In this document: positions 1 to 40,325 of the stretch, one piece after another | Numbering within the stretch: the first letter of the stretch is position 1 | Layout: the number at the start of each line of letters is the position of its first letter | DNA from: Hyperoplus lanceolatus | Lineage: Eukaryota > Chordata > Actinopteri > Uranoscopiformes > Ammodytidae | Direction: 5' to 3' | NCBI GenBank assembly: GCA_026929865.2 | Contig: CM049400.1 | Location: 21,408,501 to 21,472,500, forward strand | DNA length: 64,000 nt | Position numbers and translations under genes: made by a program | The notes under the pieces: model-generated | Databases searched by the model: none | Seen by the model: only the letters and a program-made list of their open reading frames with translations | Told to the model about the DNA's origin: nothing

Positions 1-3507
<3,507 letters not shown>

Positions 3508-3705
3508 GTCCACCTACTTCTGCACTGCATTTCAACCAGTTGATTTTTGTAATGGTTGTATCTAAACTGTTGTAAAATGCATGTTCTGTACTGTTATTGT
3601 GATGGTGTTTGTCCATATTGTATATTTTTGTAAAATATTTTTTTTCACTGTCCTTTTTATAATGTAAATTATAATTTCTGATATTAAAGACAAATTCAAA
3701 TTATA
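3508..3705 (+). other. blm: blm 3' UTR with poly(A) signal
   Basis: A short AT-rich 3' UTR follows the TAA. An ATTAAA hexamer at 3683-3688 is the first credible poly(A) signal, placing cleavage near 3700-3710. The exact end is inferred. Confidence 0.6.
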
Positions 3706-3794
3706 TCAGTGATAATTGCTTCAACTTGTATACATTCAGAAAATCAACATGTGGTGCTGAATTTCTGTTTCTACCAAAAAGCAACCGGAAGCCA

Positions 3795-6700
3795 CATTGC
3801 ATTTTTTTCAATGTTTAATTCAAGTTTGAATAGTTTTCTTTAATGGCACCAGTTTACAAGGGACAATCGGAGAGAAACAATATTTTATACTGACTTGTAC
3901 AGAAGGTTGCCTACAAACATGGGTTTCGGAATGGATCAGACTGAACAAGACCTAGATTTGGCACATGAATTCATATATAGATATACACTTGTATAGAAAA
4001 TGTAATCAAACAGCAATATTCAATCCCAGGATAGAACACTGCAGACTACATAAAACACCACCAGTCTTGGATATGCACATACACTTATTGACGTGTATGC
4101 ACGGTCGTGTGGGTCTGTCTAGGAGCCGGCAGAGGGGCAAAAAGCAGAACAAGATGTCTTCGGTTACTTGCAACAACACTTCAGCTCTACATGCATCATC
4201 CAGTATTAATAAGACAGGGATTTGGCCAGGAACAAAATGTAGGTAGCCAATTGTATAAATCACGTAATCATCCAAATTATTTTGGTCATTCTTCACTCAC
4301 ATAAATATCAACAAAACCCAGAAAAGATCATTTTTGAAGGACAGTTAATGACAATCTTTGTAACTTTATACATGACTGTCATATATGTATTGGTTTCCAA
4401 GACTTCCTATAAGATGTCTATCTGATGATCACTGAAAATATGTAGAAAAGCATAGGGAGTTGACATAATTACAAGAACCCCTCACTGTGTTGTTCATTCC
4501 AGCACAAATTATGATCTCAGAAAATGACCTCTTTGACACCGCCTTGGTTAGAATTGAAAATAGGTTTTAGAAATGTAGGATTTGTTGTTAATTGGAATTG
4601 CATTGCACCGTGTGACTGTTACGGAGTCCAACCCCCTGTGTATTCACTTTTAACACAAGAATCAAGGCTTCATCTTCCACATTGTTTTTTTCGAGGGGGA
4701 AGGATGAGCTGTTTCTGATTTTTAAACCAATGGATGACAAAACTCGCTCTCTAGAAGTCGCACACAAAACCGAAGCCATCTCCCATGAGGTAAAATAACT
4801 GTAAAATGTGTAAATGACACAGCAACTGAAATGTAAAACTCAGGTTTGTCACAGGAAATGCCTGCAAAGAAAAATTTAGACAGATTTTGGGCTGCCCGTT
4901 AGAAACTGTTTCCAACAGAGATGAGCACAAGTTTGTCCTCTGTTGGCCTGGGATATTTGAGGATGGAGTAGTCTGTGGTACGGTTGATGTTGTGTCTTTC
5001 GTTCTCCATTTCCTTCATCTTTGACACTTTGGTAAACTGCAGCGTTAGAATCCAGGCACAGGGAACAATCTGTCACTTACCAATGAAACAGAAAAGAAAA
5101 ATAGCAGAACAAACATCCATCGACAAGAGCAAAATTTATGTTTTTATAAAATGTTATTAAGGAACAAATGTCTCATGGTTACATCATTGTCAAATTCAGA
5201 ACAACAGAAATTTGGTAATCATTATTATTTTTAGAAACAGGACATAAATTTGACGTTTTTAAAGTTTGTAAATCACATATTTTTGCTCTTACAGCTGATT
5301 ATTGCTCCATGAATAATGCTGCCTTTTTTATTTTTTATTTTTGCATGTTCAGAGAGACCACTGAAGCTACATAATGCTGATAGATGTATGAGAAAAAACA
5401 CCTTTCGCACACTGACCTTTAAAAAGATAACAACTCAGCCTGGCTGCACTGGTCGGTCATGCTGACCTCCATGTCAGTAAATAAGTAAGAAATATAAATA
5501 TGAAGTATGAATGTACACCAAAAAAATTAAAGGTCAACCCTGCTTCACCCTACTCCACCAGCTGTTAGGACATGATGTGCTTCATCTTTGCATCCACTAT
5601 TTACTGGACGAATCCAAGTTCATAAAAAAAAGTAATAGCTTTACATAAATAAGCTTTTGCGATGTATGTAAGATAGGTTTTTTGCCAACATAGCTCTCAC
5701 AATAAGACACTCCCACCTGCATTGTGTTGGGAAACGTTGGTGCCCCAGATAGCTGCTGCTTGTAAGGGATAATGAGCTTCGGGAGTGGATCCAGCCACAA
5801 TGCCAAAGTGCATGCCATTGGTGGTCAGGTTTAGACCTACAACTAAGCCGAGGACTGACACACCCAGCTGCAGGTGAGTGTGGGGTGTGAAATAGCAGGG
5901 CCAAAAACAAGCTATAACCTGTGCAACCATTAGGAGTAATGAGTCACCAAGTGCCTTCCGTTCACAAACTTTTTTATTTTCTTTCTTTAATCTCACTTTA
6001 AAAGAAGCAGATGATCACTCAAACATCTCTCTGGGGCCTTTAATATCCCTAAGTCTTCTATTCCTCTTTCCTTCAATTTATTCCTTCCTCTAGCCTTCAA
6101 GTCTTTTTGCAAGATGTTTTACTCCTCTATTTAAAACCTCCAATGCTATCACCTTAAGTCTTATTTCCATTCCTACAAAACCGACACACTGAAACCGGCA
6201 CTCGGTACAGAAGGTAAATAAATAACAATGAAAAAAACAAAACAGATTTTAACTAGAATCCAGCAGCTGTGATGGTTATTACACCATGGAGCTGTGAGAC
6301 AGAAGAGACTGACCAACACATTTTACCTCAGATATATTGGTTGTCTGAGTTTAGTCTAGACAATGTGAAAATAAAAGTGGACAAAAGTAACCAAAGCACA
6401 TCATTGAAAAAAAAAAGTAATTTCCTCCTCCAAACAGGTTACCCTGTCACATTTAATTGTTCATTCTTGATTTATAATTGACAAAATGATTTGTTTAGGG
6501 CTGCAACTAACAATTACTTTCATTAGCGATTAATCTGCTAAATACTTTGTAGATTTAATGACTAAGAATTATTCAAAAAAAGTAGAAAATCACATAACCA
6601 ACCAAAACATGTTTTAGTTTTTCTTGAAACATGATGATTTTTTTATTATCAAAATAGCTGCCAATTAATTATCCATCATTGGATTAAGTCATTTGTGGTT

Positions 6701-8442
6701 CTCTTTCACTCATTCCTAAATCAATTGCAATTTGACGATGGGTCAAGGAACAAGTAGGCTTAGTGCATATCCATATATTAGGTCAGGCTCACAGTCACCT
6801 CTCTGAACTCTTCAAGTAAAATTAGAAATGGTTTAGTTCTGAAAGGTGAAAATGTGTTTTCTAGATTATTTGGTATTTGTGATGTTGTAGTGATAACTAC
6901 ACAGTTATTTATGCAGAAGTTCATGGTTAAAATGATCATTATTATTACGCACACACTGAAGGCTGATTCACTGCAGGTGGAGTGATGAGAGGTGCGATCA
7001 GTGTTAAGTGGAACCGGATAAAAACCTTTTTTTTAGTCCCCCTCCCCCCTATTCCACATTTTCATTAATGCTTCGGACCTTACTTGAAACACAGCGCTAA
7101 AAAAGGTATAATTTAATCTTCAATAACAAAATAACATTTCAGTTCTGTTAAAATATACATGAAAAAACCTGTCAATATATATATTAGGAAACAAACTACT
7201 TTGTACAAAAAGTACATCATTACTCTTATTCTATTAATAATAATATAGTATGATACATAAACCTTAGAGCAAGGTTGATATGAAACCAAAATAAATCATA
7301 AACTGCTCATATAAAGAAATTCTTGAAATTCATCAACTTGATGAAAAAATGCAAACCAAATGAGAAGGAGAAATAAAAGAACAACCAAATGATGAGCACA
7401 TTCAAGAGTACTTAATTATTAAAATCATAAGAGCATTGCACGTCTATCTAGACTATCATCTATTGGTGCCAGTGCATCTGCTCGTCATGAATGTTTCTCT
7501 AACCGCATCTGAAAATACTGGGTCACCTGACACTAATCGGTACTGGTTTGTTTTACCATATCCTTATAAAATGTTAGAAAAACAAACCGGTTTACATTGT
7601 ACACCATTGTATACTTAAGTGTAATCGTGTTTTAAAACGACCCAAAAAATTAAGACCTGCCAACAGTCATCAACATATTATTCTCAATATAAAGGCATTC
7701 GGTAATCCCCCTTTTTTCTCTGTTCATGAACCTTCACTATTATTCCCTTCTGATCGTTGTTTTCTCCTGATGAGGTGACTCTGCTGTCTAGTTGACTTCT
7801 GATGTGGATGAATCAATATCAGAAAGATATTACAGGACTTTGCCTCCGACATACTTCATCACAGCAGTAGGCCAAACATAACTCACTACCGTTTTAATTT
7901 TAACAGCGAATCAACTTCCTCTATTACTGTTCATCATCCCATCTACTTTTCTCATGCAAATACATGTTCTAAAAGCAATAAACAATGTATGAGGGCAACG
8001 TATCATCCGTTGCAATCTTCCGTTCCTAAAATAATTCAGTTCTTTGAGTACAGTTTTGGATTTTTTTCCTTTGTGTTATTTGAAAAAATAAAATACCTGA
8101 AATGACTCAAAATTAAAATTAAAAATTCAAAAAATGTCTTCTGGCTTTGTAGAAAAAATCTAAAAAAAAAAACGAAAGCGAAACAAGAAGGTGGTTGGTT
8201 GGGAGGGTGGTTTCGGGGGGGGGGGGGATGAGGGTTAACTCAAAGTGGAGGAGTGGGTAAGAGATCCTGGGCCCGGTGTTACCAGGAGTGGTCCGAGCTG
8301 TATGTGTCTGCAGGAGGATGGTGAGAGAAGCAGGGTTCATGGTTGGGACGAGGCCGCGCTCCATCACTCCCCGGAGTCCTATCAGTCCCCCACCCACCCC
8401 CCTCCCTCCCCCCGAACGGGCTTTTTACGAATTCTTACGACT
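3795..8442 (-). other. frmd5: probable long 3' UTR of frmd5
   Basis: This 4.6-kb stretch downstream of the frmd5 stop has no exon and no gene of its own. On the minus strand an ATTAAA signal occurs at 3819-3814 (TTTAAT on plus), about 100 bp from the end of blm, so the two genes may meet tail to tail. Shorter forms are possible because several other TTTATT/TTTAAT sites occur. A G-run of about 14 lies at 8215-8228, and a fragment beginning GGGCTGCAACTAACAATTA (6499 onward) resembles a common teleost MITE. The UTR call is inference from position. Confidence 0.45.
6499..6680 (+). mobile_element. MITE fragment (GGGCTGCAACTAAC family)
   Basis: The start GGGCTGCAACTAACAATTA followed by CATTAGCGATTAATCTG matches the well-known end of a widespread teleost non-autonomous DNA element. 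The opposite end is not recognisable, so this is a decayed fragment within the presumed frmd5 3' UTR. The right boundary is approximate. Confidence 0.45.
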
Positions 8443-34457
<26,015 letters not shown>

Positions 34458-34487
34458 CAAATGCCCCTGTTTTTGCAGGGGCATTTG
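34458..34487. repeat. 12-bp perfect hairpin
   Basis: Arms CAAATGCCCCTG and CAGGGGCATTTG are separated by TTTTTG. It lies about 65 bp from the start of the putative element at 34552. Confidence 0.9.
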
Positions 34488-34551
34488 TTAATTCACAAAC
34501 GGTGTTTATTGTGAGAAGATAATGTTAAAAGCTGCACTATACAGTCGAAGG

Positions 34552-35584
34552 GGCACTTTACACGACAACACGAAATGGTGCAAACATGGAAAAATTCCCG
34601 CGGATGCACTATATAATTTACATGAAAACAGCAGACGCACGCATGAAACCGCACGTTTTTGAGATCACCTCCCAGGGAGAATTTTTTGGAAAACACAACG
34701 GTTTGGTTTCTTGTAAACACCGAAACTATTTTCCCTGGTAACCCTGACGTCACGGCTCCAACCTCACACATGCGCAGCGTAGTCTATAACATTTGCTGTC
34801 AAAATACCCACAAGCGAGTTATAAAGTTAGAAGACAACATGAACGGTGTCTCCACGGCACCATCACTGTGATCAGCGTAGAGTGTCGTGCAGGGCTAAAA
34901 TATAGGCTAACACAGTCTCACAGTTATTGAGACCACCCACCCGCCACTTTGGCTGGGGAAAGATTTGTGCTCTGCCTGTTTTTCTAGCAAAATAAACGTG
35001 TGTCACTTCTGTATGCCAGGTACATGGCATCTCTCTACATAAAAAAACACTATCAGCGCGCAGCGGTTAAGTTAGGCTACTGTTCAACAAAAGGAGCATT
35101 AAGGCTACGGCTTCACAGTAAAAGCATTTCACTGGCTAAACATTAATAGCATTTCACTGGACACACGTGAGTTGACTTTTATTTTGAAGTACGCCTAACA
35201 GGAAGGTAGCCGCTCACGAAGCCTCTTCACTATCAGCATGTCTTCTGTTTTCACGAGTTCAATGCGATGAAACAAGATGACAGAAAGCTTGTCATTTACA
35301 ATACTTGTAACCCCAAGCTTACACCAACCGCTTTATGAACGTTAGTGGCATTACTTTTCGGTTACAGTAAGGTTTTATGCATCAAATTGTACCGGAAGAG
35401 CTATCTATTAGGCTAAGTGTCACCGCTGACTATTGGCTTTCATGCTTACAACAGCGATTTCGTCCCGTTTCCTCTGAAAGCATGTGTAGGCCTACTAGTG
35501 AAGATGTCAGATAAATTGTGTCTGAACGGGGTTTTTTTAAACCCAAAACGGGAAAACTGTCACGTTTTCACCGTGTAAAGTGTC
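34552..35584. mobile_element. putative DNA element with short inverted ends
   Basis: GGCACTTTACAC at 34552-34563 pairs with GTGTAAAGTGTC at 35573-35584 (11 of 12). The interior near the left end is rich in CG and reads like a teleost MITE. No target duplication was recognised and the true termini may lie slightly outside. Confidence 0.35.
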
Positions 35585-35775
35585 TTAGTTATTGGTCCAA
35601 GGCTATGAACTTTGACGGTGTGTTTCAACCCAGGGCTTTTTTTTTAAACGAAGGGGCGTACACTTCTCTGAGTCCCCTGCCAAAGCCAAGCAAGGGCAGC
35701 TGGAGCTTACCAGACATATACATTACCACTGGCACGTTCTCTCCAGCCTGCCGTCTCTAAAATATGCGCGGACAC

Positions 35776-37741
35776 TAGGGATGGCCATTTAGAATTTTTT
35801 CTTTAACCGGTTAACCACAAGAATGAACGGTTATTAACCGGTTAACCGTTAAGATTTAATGTAGCCTATTTATAGTGAAATACATGAAACATTATATCAG
35901 GGCTCCCAACCTTTTTTTGTTCCAAGGACCTGCATATTAATTTAAAAACAATTCAGGGACCAGTAGTCAATTTAAATGCCTACATGTTGACATTCACACG
36001 GCACCTTGTCTGTTGTGAGAAGAGGTCTAGTATGTGATTGTAGGAGCAGAAAGTGAAATAAGTGACTGAAAAGGGACATTTACACACACACAGGCTTGGG
36101 ATGGGTAGCCTACCGAAACTCTGTGCTAAGTAGTGCTAGGGTTGCCACCTTGGATTTAGGAAAAAAAGGGACACTTGATGTTTGGGGCGGAGGGCTCGGC
36201 CATTATTAGGCTACCAGTTCAGACTGACCTGTCTAATGACCTATAATAACCATACACACCTACAGAGCTTTTTACAGTAGGATATATAAGGAGACTGAGG
36301 TGGGAACCCTGGACCTTGTAGGGGGGTAAGAAAAAAAATGCAACCTTTTAAAGTAAAATTCATCAATCTGGTGCACTTTGAGAAGAAAATTGCATGCAAC
36401 CAGGCCCAGGGGCCCTAAGCCAGAAATACTGATATTAACTTTACATGTCGCATTGTCAAAGAACTCAGTCACTCATGTCAATAACAGGGTCCAAAAAGGT
36501 ATCGCCCAAAATAAGGAAATAAATCATCATGGGCCCCTCAACTAGGTGAATAATAGAAAAGCAAGTGCAAAACTAAAGCATTATTAGCTCTGTTTTAGGG
36601 GCTTCATGAGGGGCCTTGAAGGCCCCCTCACACCTACAGTAATAAGCTTTCTATGTGTAAATTATTCTGTTCATAAAAAGTAGCTATCCACCCTTTATCT
36701 GTTGAATAGGGATAGGGAGGAGTGGGGGAGGGGGAGGGAGGGGCTTTAAGAGTCTGGGCCCATGGGCCCATTATCTCATAATCCGTATATGAACCAAATG
36801 GTTTCCACAATCTTTTTTTCTATTTTCGCCGGGAGCATGCACAAGCATTATTTATTAAAAAAAAGAGAAAAACCCCACACTGGGTCTTGAAACGGGCCCC
36901 GAGATCGTTGAGACCGCCCCTGCCCGCTTGTCGTGCCACCTGACAACGGAACGCTGCGCTTTCTCTCTGCCCGGCCCCGCTCGCCTCTCCATTGAGAATG
37001 CATTAGTTGGCACAACAAACGCCTTGGCCCGTGTGAAACGGCCTTAACTACTGAACGAAGGAAATCAAATGAGGTTTTGGCATTTCCCCCCCAAAAACGG
37101 GACAAATTATGTCCCGGGAGAGATTTATTTTTTCCCGGGACAGCTGGTGAAAAAAGAGAACAATTCTGGGAAAAACGGAACGGGTGGCAACACTAAGTAG
37201 TGCTGAGCACGGGGCAACATTTTGAAAGACCGTATTGATAAGCTCCGACGTTATCAGTACTGCATAATGGTACTTTACGCTTTTGTGTATGACGGATTTT
37301 CGCTATTGATCCTCGCACACAAGCATGGTAGACCTCTCTGTGTCTGTGCAGGGGCACTCACTGCCTGTCTGTCACTCTCTCACTCACTGAGACGGTGATA
37401 GATGCAGGACAGCATCCACCTCAAGAAGGCTAATGCTAGCGCTATGTTAAGCTAGCGGGAGCCCACGCTGTTAATTAAATTATACAAACATATGACAGGG
37501 GAGTGTTGTGACCATAAGTTGTGACTGGCTATCTTTCTGGGAGCGTACCATGGACCTATTATAAAGTTGAGAGTAGCCTACACAACTCTTTTCATTCTTT
37601 ACCGACAGTTGGCATTCTTTCATCCGGTTTAGCGATATCAAAATAAGAGCCCGGATTTCAGAGAAATTAAGATGATTTAATTTTTTTAACCATTTAACCT
37701 TTAGTATTAACCGGTTAACCAGTTAACCATGGACATCCCTA
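35776..37741. mobile_element. hAT-type element, host of a nested hAT insertion
   Basis: The ends TAGGGATGGCCAT and ATGGACATCCCTA are inverted copies, flanked by 8-bp sequences GCGGACAC (35768-35775) and GTGGACAC (37742-37749) that match at 7 of 8. TAGGGATG is a typical hAT end, and AACCGGTTAACC blocks occur just inside both ends. Without the nested 36137-37195 element and its duplication it is about 0.9 kb and non-coding. Confidence 0.82.
36137..37195. mobile_element. hAT-type element nested in another hAT
   Basis: Inverted ends TAGGGTTGCCACC and GGTGGCAACACTA (12 of 13) are flanked by identical 8-bp copies AGTAGTGC (36129-36136, 37196-37203). It shares about 270 bp in inverted orientation with 42888-43163. 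No transposase is visible. Confidence 0.88.
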
Positions 37742-37749
37742 GTGGACAC

Positions 37750-38936
37750 CCATCAAGCCTAATTGTTCCACAACAACAACACTTTCCATTTGGGTTGATC
37801 AATCACGATCTCATCCTGAGTGTAAACTAATGGACTCTGATTGCTTTCCCATGTCAGAGCATTTCATCTGCACCGTCACTGACTTTGCTTTCAAATCAGA
37901 CTTTCAATTGTCCTCCTGTTTATCACTACCGTTTCCTTGCTAAAAAAACATATTTTGACACAAACAAAACAGCTGGTTGAAGCCTTTTATGTTCCCTTTA
38001 ATAAACTGCTCCTGTCACATCTTTAGAGGAACAAAACTGCACAAGATGGAGGGCAGAAGGAAAAAGGCTTTCTTGGAAGAAGAGACTTCACTCAGATGCA
38101 GTTATCTTTTCACCGTCAAAGTGTAATTTCCCTTCTGAATTCTTGGTCTCTTTCTTTTATTATTGAAGAGGGATATTTCAGAATCAATTGGGTTGCTGTG
38201 ATGAAAAAGCCCCAGGGCTTTATCTATGGAGAACTTTGTTCCTGAGATTCACTCCTCGTCTGTCACATTAAGTTAGTCCAATGCGGGGCTACCCTGTCCA
38301 AAACAGTCTAGTCTTGTGATGACAGGCACATCACCTAGTCCTGGGTGTCTCGTAAATAGCTTCAGAAGGGAACAATTCAGTTAAAGTAGGAATTGTTTGT
38401 GTTGTGTTTCAGTGCAGGTATTGGAATAGAAGCCCTGTCTTCTCTGAATGGGCTTCACTGTCATTGTTTGTGTTGTTTGCTCAGAAGGGACCCAATTGAA
38501 CGAACCAAAAAGCATCGCCTTTACCTGCAGGTTCTGCTCTCTTGTTGCCCTCAGTGCCTCTGATAAAGCAATGTTTTTCCATCTGCATAATTGAGAGGTT
38601 TTGAACAACTCTGAAATATATATCACTTCTCAAGGCCATGCATAGATTGTGGAGTGGAATTCAAATCTTTTTATATCTCAGAAAATGCATGAGTATCTAA
38701 TGTAAAAGCTCTTCAGACAAGTTTTTCAGCTTTTCCAGCACATCAATAGCACTGTTCAGCCTATTGACATATGGCCTGCCTTTTATAAAAGATATGAATT
38801 GTATTGTGACAATATTCCCTGTTTCATCAAACCCAAAGCATACAGGGTCTATTATTTAACAAGGCAACAAAAGTAAACTGCACATTTGCCAGCAAAGCAC
38901 AGTGATAGGACTGCTCCAGTAAAGTCAAAGGCAACA
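37750..38936 (-). other. frmd5 intron segment, nothing recognised
   Basis: AT-rich noncoding sequence between a hAT element and a LINE. Confidence 0.65.
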
Positions 38937-38969
38937 CATTTATTTATTTATTTATTTATTTATTTATTT
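38937..38969 (+). repeat. (TTTA)n tail of the LINE
   Basis: About eight TTTA units at the 3' terminus of the minus-strand LINE copy. Confidence 0.9.
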
Positions 38970-39463
38970 CGGACAATTTCACACAATACACAATTATCTC
39001 TTTCACATCATAAATCTTAATTAGTGTTGTCCGAAGGGTGACGGAAGAAGCCTAAGGCTTATCGAGTCCCGCCCCCACTTTCATCAGATTCAAAAATCAG
39101 ATTCACATTTACTGATCACAGAAAAGAAAAGAAAACAAAAAAAAAGAAAAAGTAAAAATAATGAAAAAAAAAAAAATAAAAAATAAAAATAAAAAGGAAG
39201 AAAATACACAAGGATTAGCATTTAGAGACCAATTTAGCAGTTCCATGATTAATCCACTTGCTTCAGCTTTTAAGATCAGTTCTGCTCCGTTCTGAGTTTC
39301 TGACATTGCAGAGTTTGTTTTGCCCTTTTATTGTGGCCTTTTCAATGTCATTATCTGGTAGTCTAAACACAACTGCAAAAGTATTCAAACCCAAACAAGT
39401 CATTCTGTTGACTTATCTTTTACAATAATGTTATGAAAGTGCCATCCACCTTTTATCAGCTTC

Positions 39464-40325
39464 TTAGTGCTCTGCTTTCAGTCTATAATTTTCCATAATT
39501 TTAGAGACATACATTTTTTTGAAATTTCGCAAACTGCAACTCCCTGTGATATCTTCATCAAGTTCATTCCATAATTTAATACCCTTTACAGAAATCGAAA
39601 ATGATTTAAGTGTGGTCCTTATGTTTTTCTCTGTGAATCTTCTTTTTCTTCTTAAATCATGTGAGACTCCTCTTTCTTCAAACATTGCTTGTAAACTGAC
39701 AGGAAGGCTTTTTCTTGAAGCCTTGTACATCATTTGTACGGTGTGGTAACTTACTACGTCCCGTAATTTGAGAATTTTACCATCAATAAAGAAGTTATTA
39801 GTGCGTGCCCTGTAAGTTGCTTGATATATTATTCGTATTGCCCTTTTTTGAAGGATCTGCAATGGGTATAATGTACCTTTGTAAGTGTTTCCCCACACCT
39901 CAGCACAGTAATGCAGATGTGGGGAAACTAAAGTCCAGTATAATACAAGTAAGGCCTTTTGATTGAAACAATGTTGTGCTTTCCAAAGTATAGAAATACT
40001 CCTGGCTATTTTGCCCCTAAGATGGCTAACTTGTGGTTTCCAACTTAACTTGTCATCCATTATTACCTAGTACTTTGTGTTGCTTGACCCTCTCAATATC
40101 TATCCCATTTACCTGGATTTTCACAGAGACATCTGCTGCTCTCCTACCAAACAACATAAATTTAGTTTTTTCCAAATTTAATGATAACTTATTTCGGTTT
40201 AACCACCCATGTAACTTTGTCAATTCAATGTTTACAGTCTCAACCATAGTATTCAGATCATGCCCCGAATAGAAGATATTTGTGTCATCAGCGAATAAAA
40301 TTAACTTTAAGACCTTCGAAACTTT
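39464..40325 (-). pseudogene. LINE reverse transcriptase C-terminal part, single frameshift
   Basis: The frame starting near FADD runs through NIELTKLHGWLNRNKLSLNL and KTKFMLFGRR to about 40060, where one missing base shifts it. It then continues for 198 codons with LLVLYWTLVSPHLHYCAEVW and ILQKRAIRIIYQATYRART to a stop at 39464. Apart from that single lesion about 285 codons are intact, suggesting a fairly recent insertion. The N-terminal endonuclease and RT fingers are absent. Confidence 0.85.

Larger units (their letters stand above)
38937..40325 (-). mobile_element. 5'-truncated non-LTR retrotransposon (LINE, jockey/L2-like)
   Basis: On the minus strand the copy begins just before the reverse-transcriptase motif LKLILFADDTNIFYS (FADD at 40295-40284), continues through the RT thumb and C-terminus to 39464, has a ~500-bp 3' UTR and ends in an (AAAT)n tail, which on plus is (TTTA)n at 38937-38969. 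5' truncation and a short 3' tandem tail are typical of L2/CR1/Rex1-type LINEs. The exact 5' junction is uncertain within about 60 bp. Confidence 0.85.
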
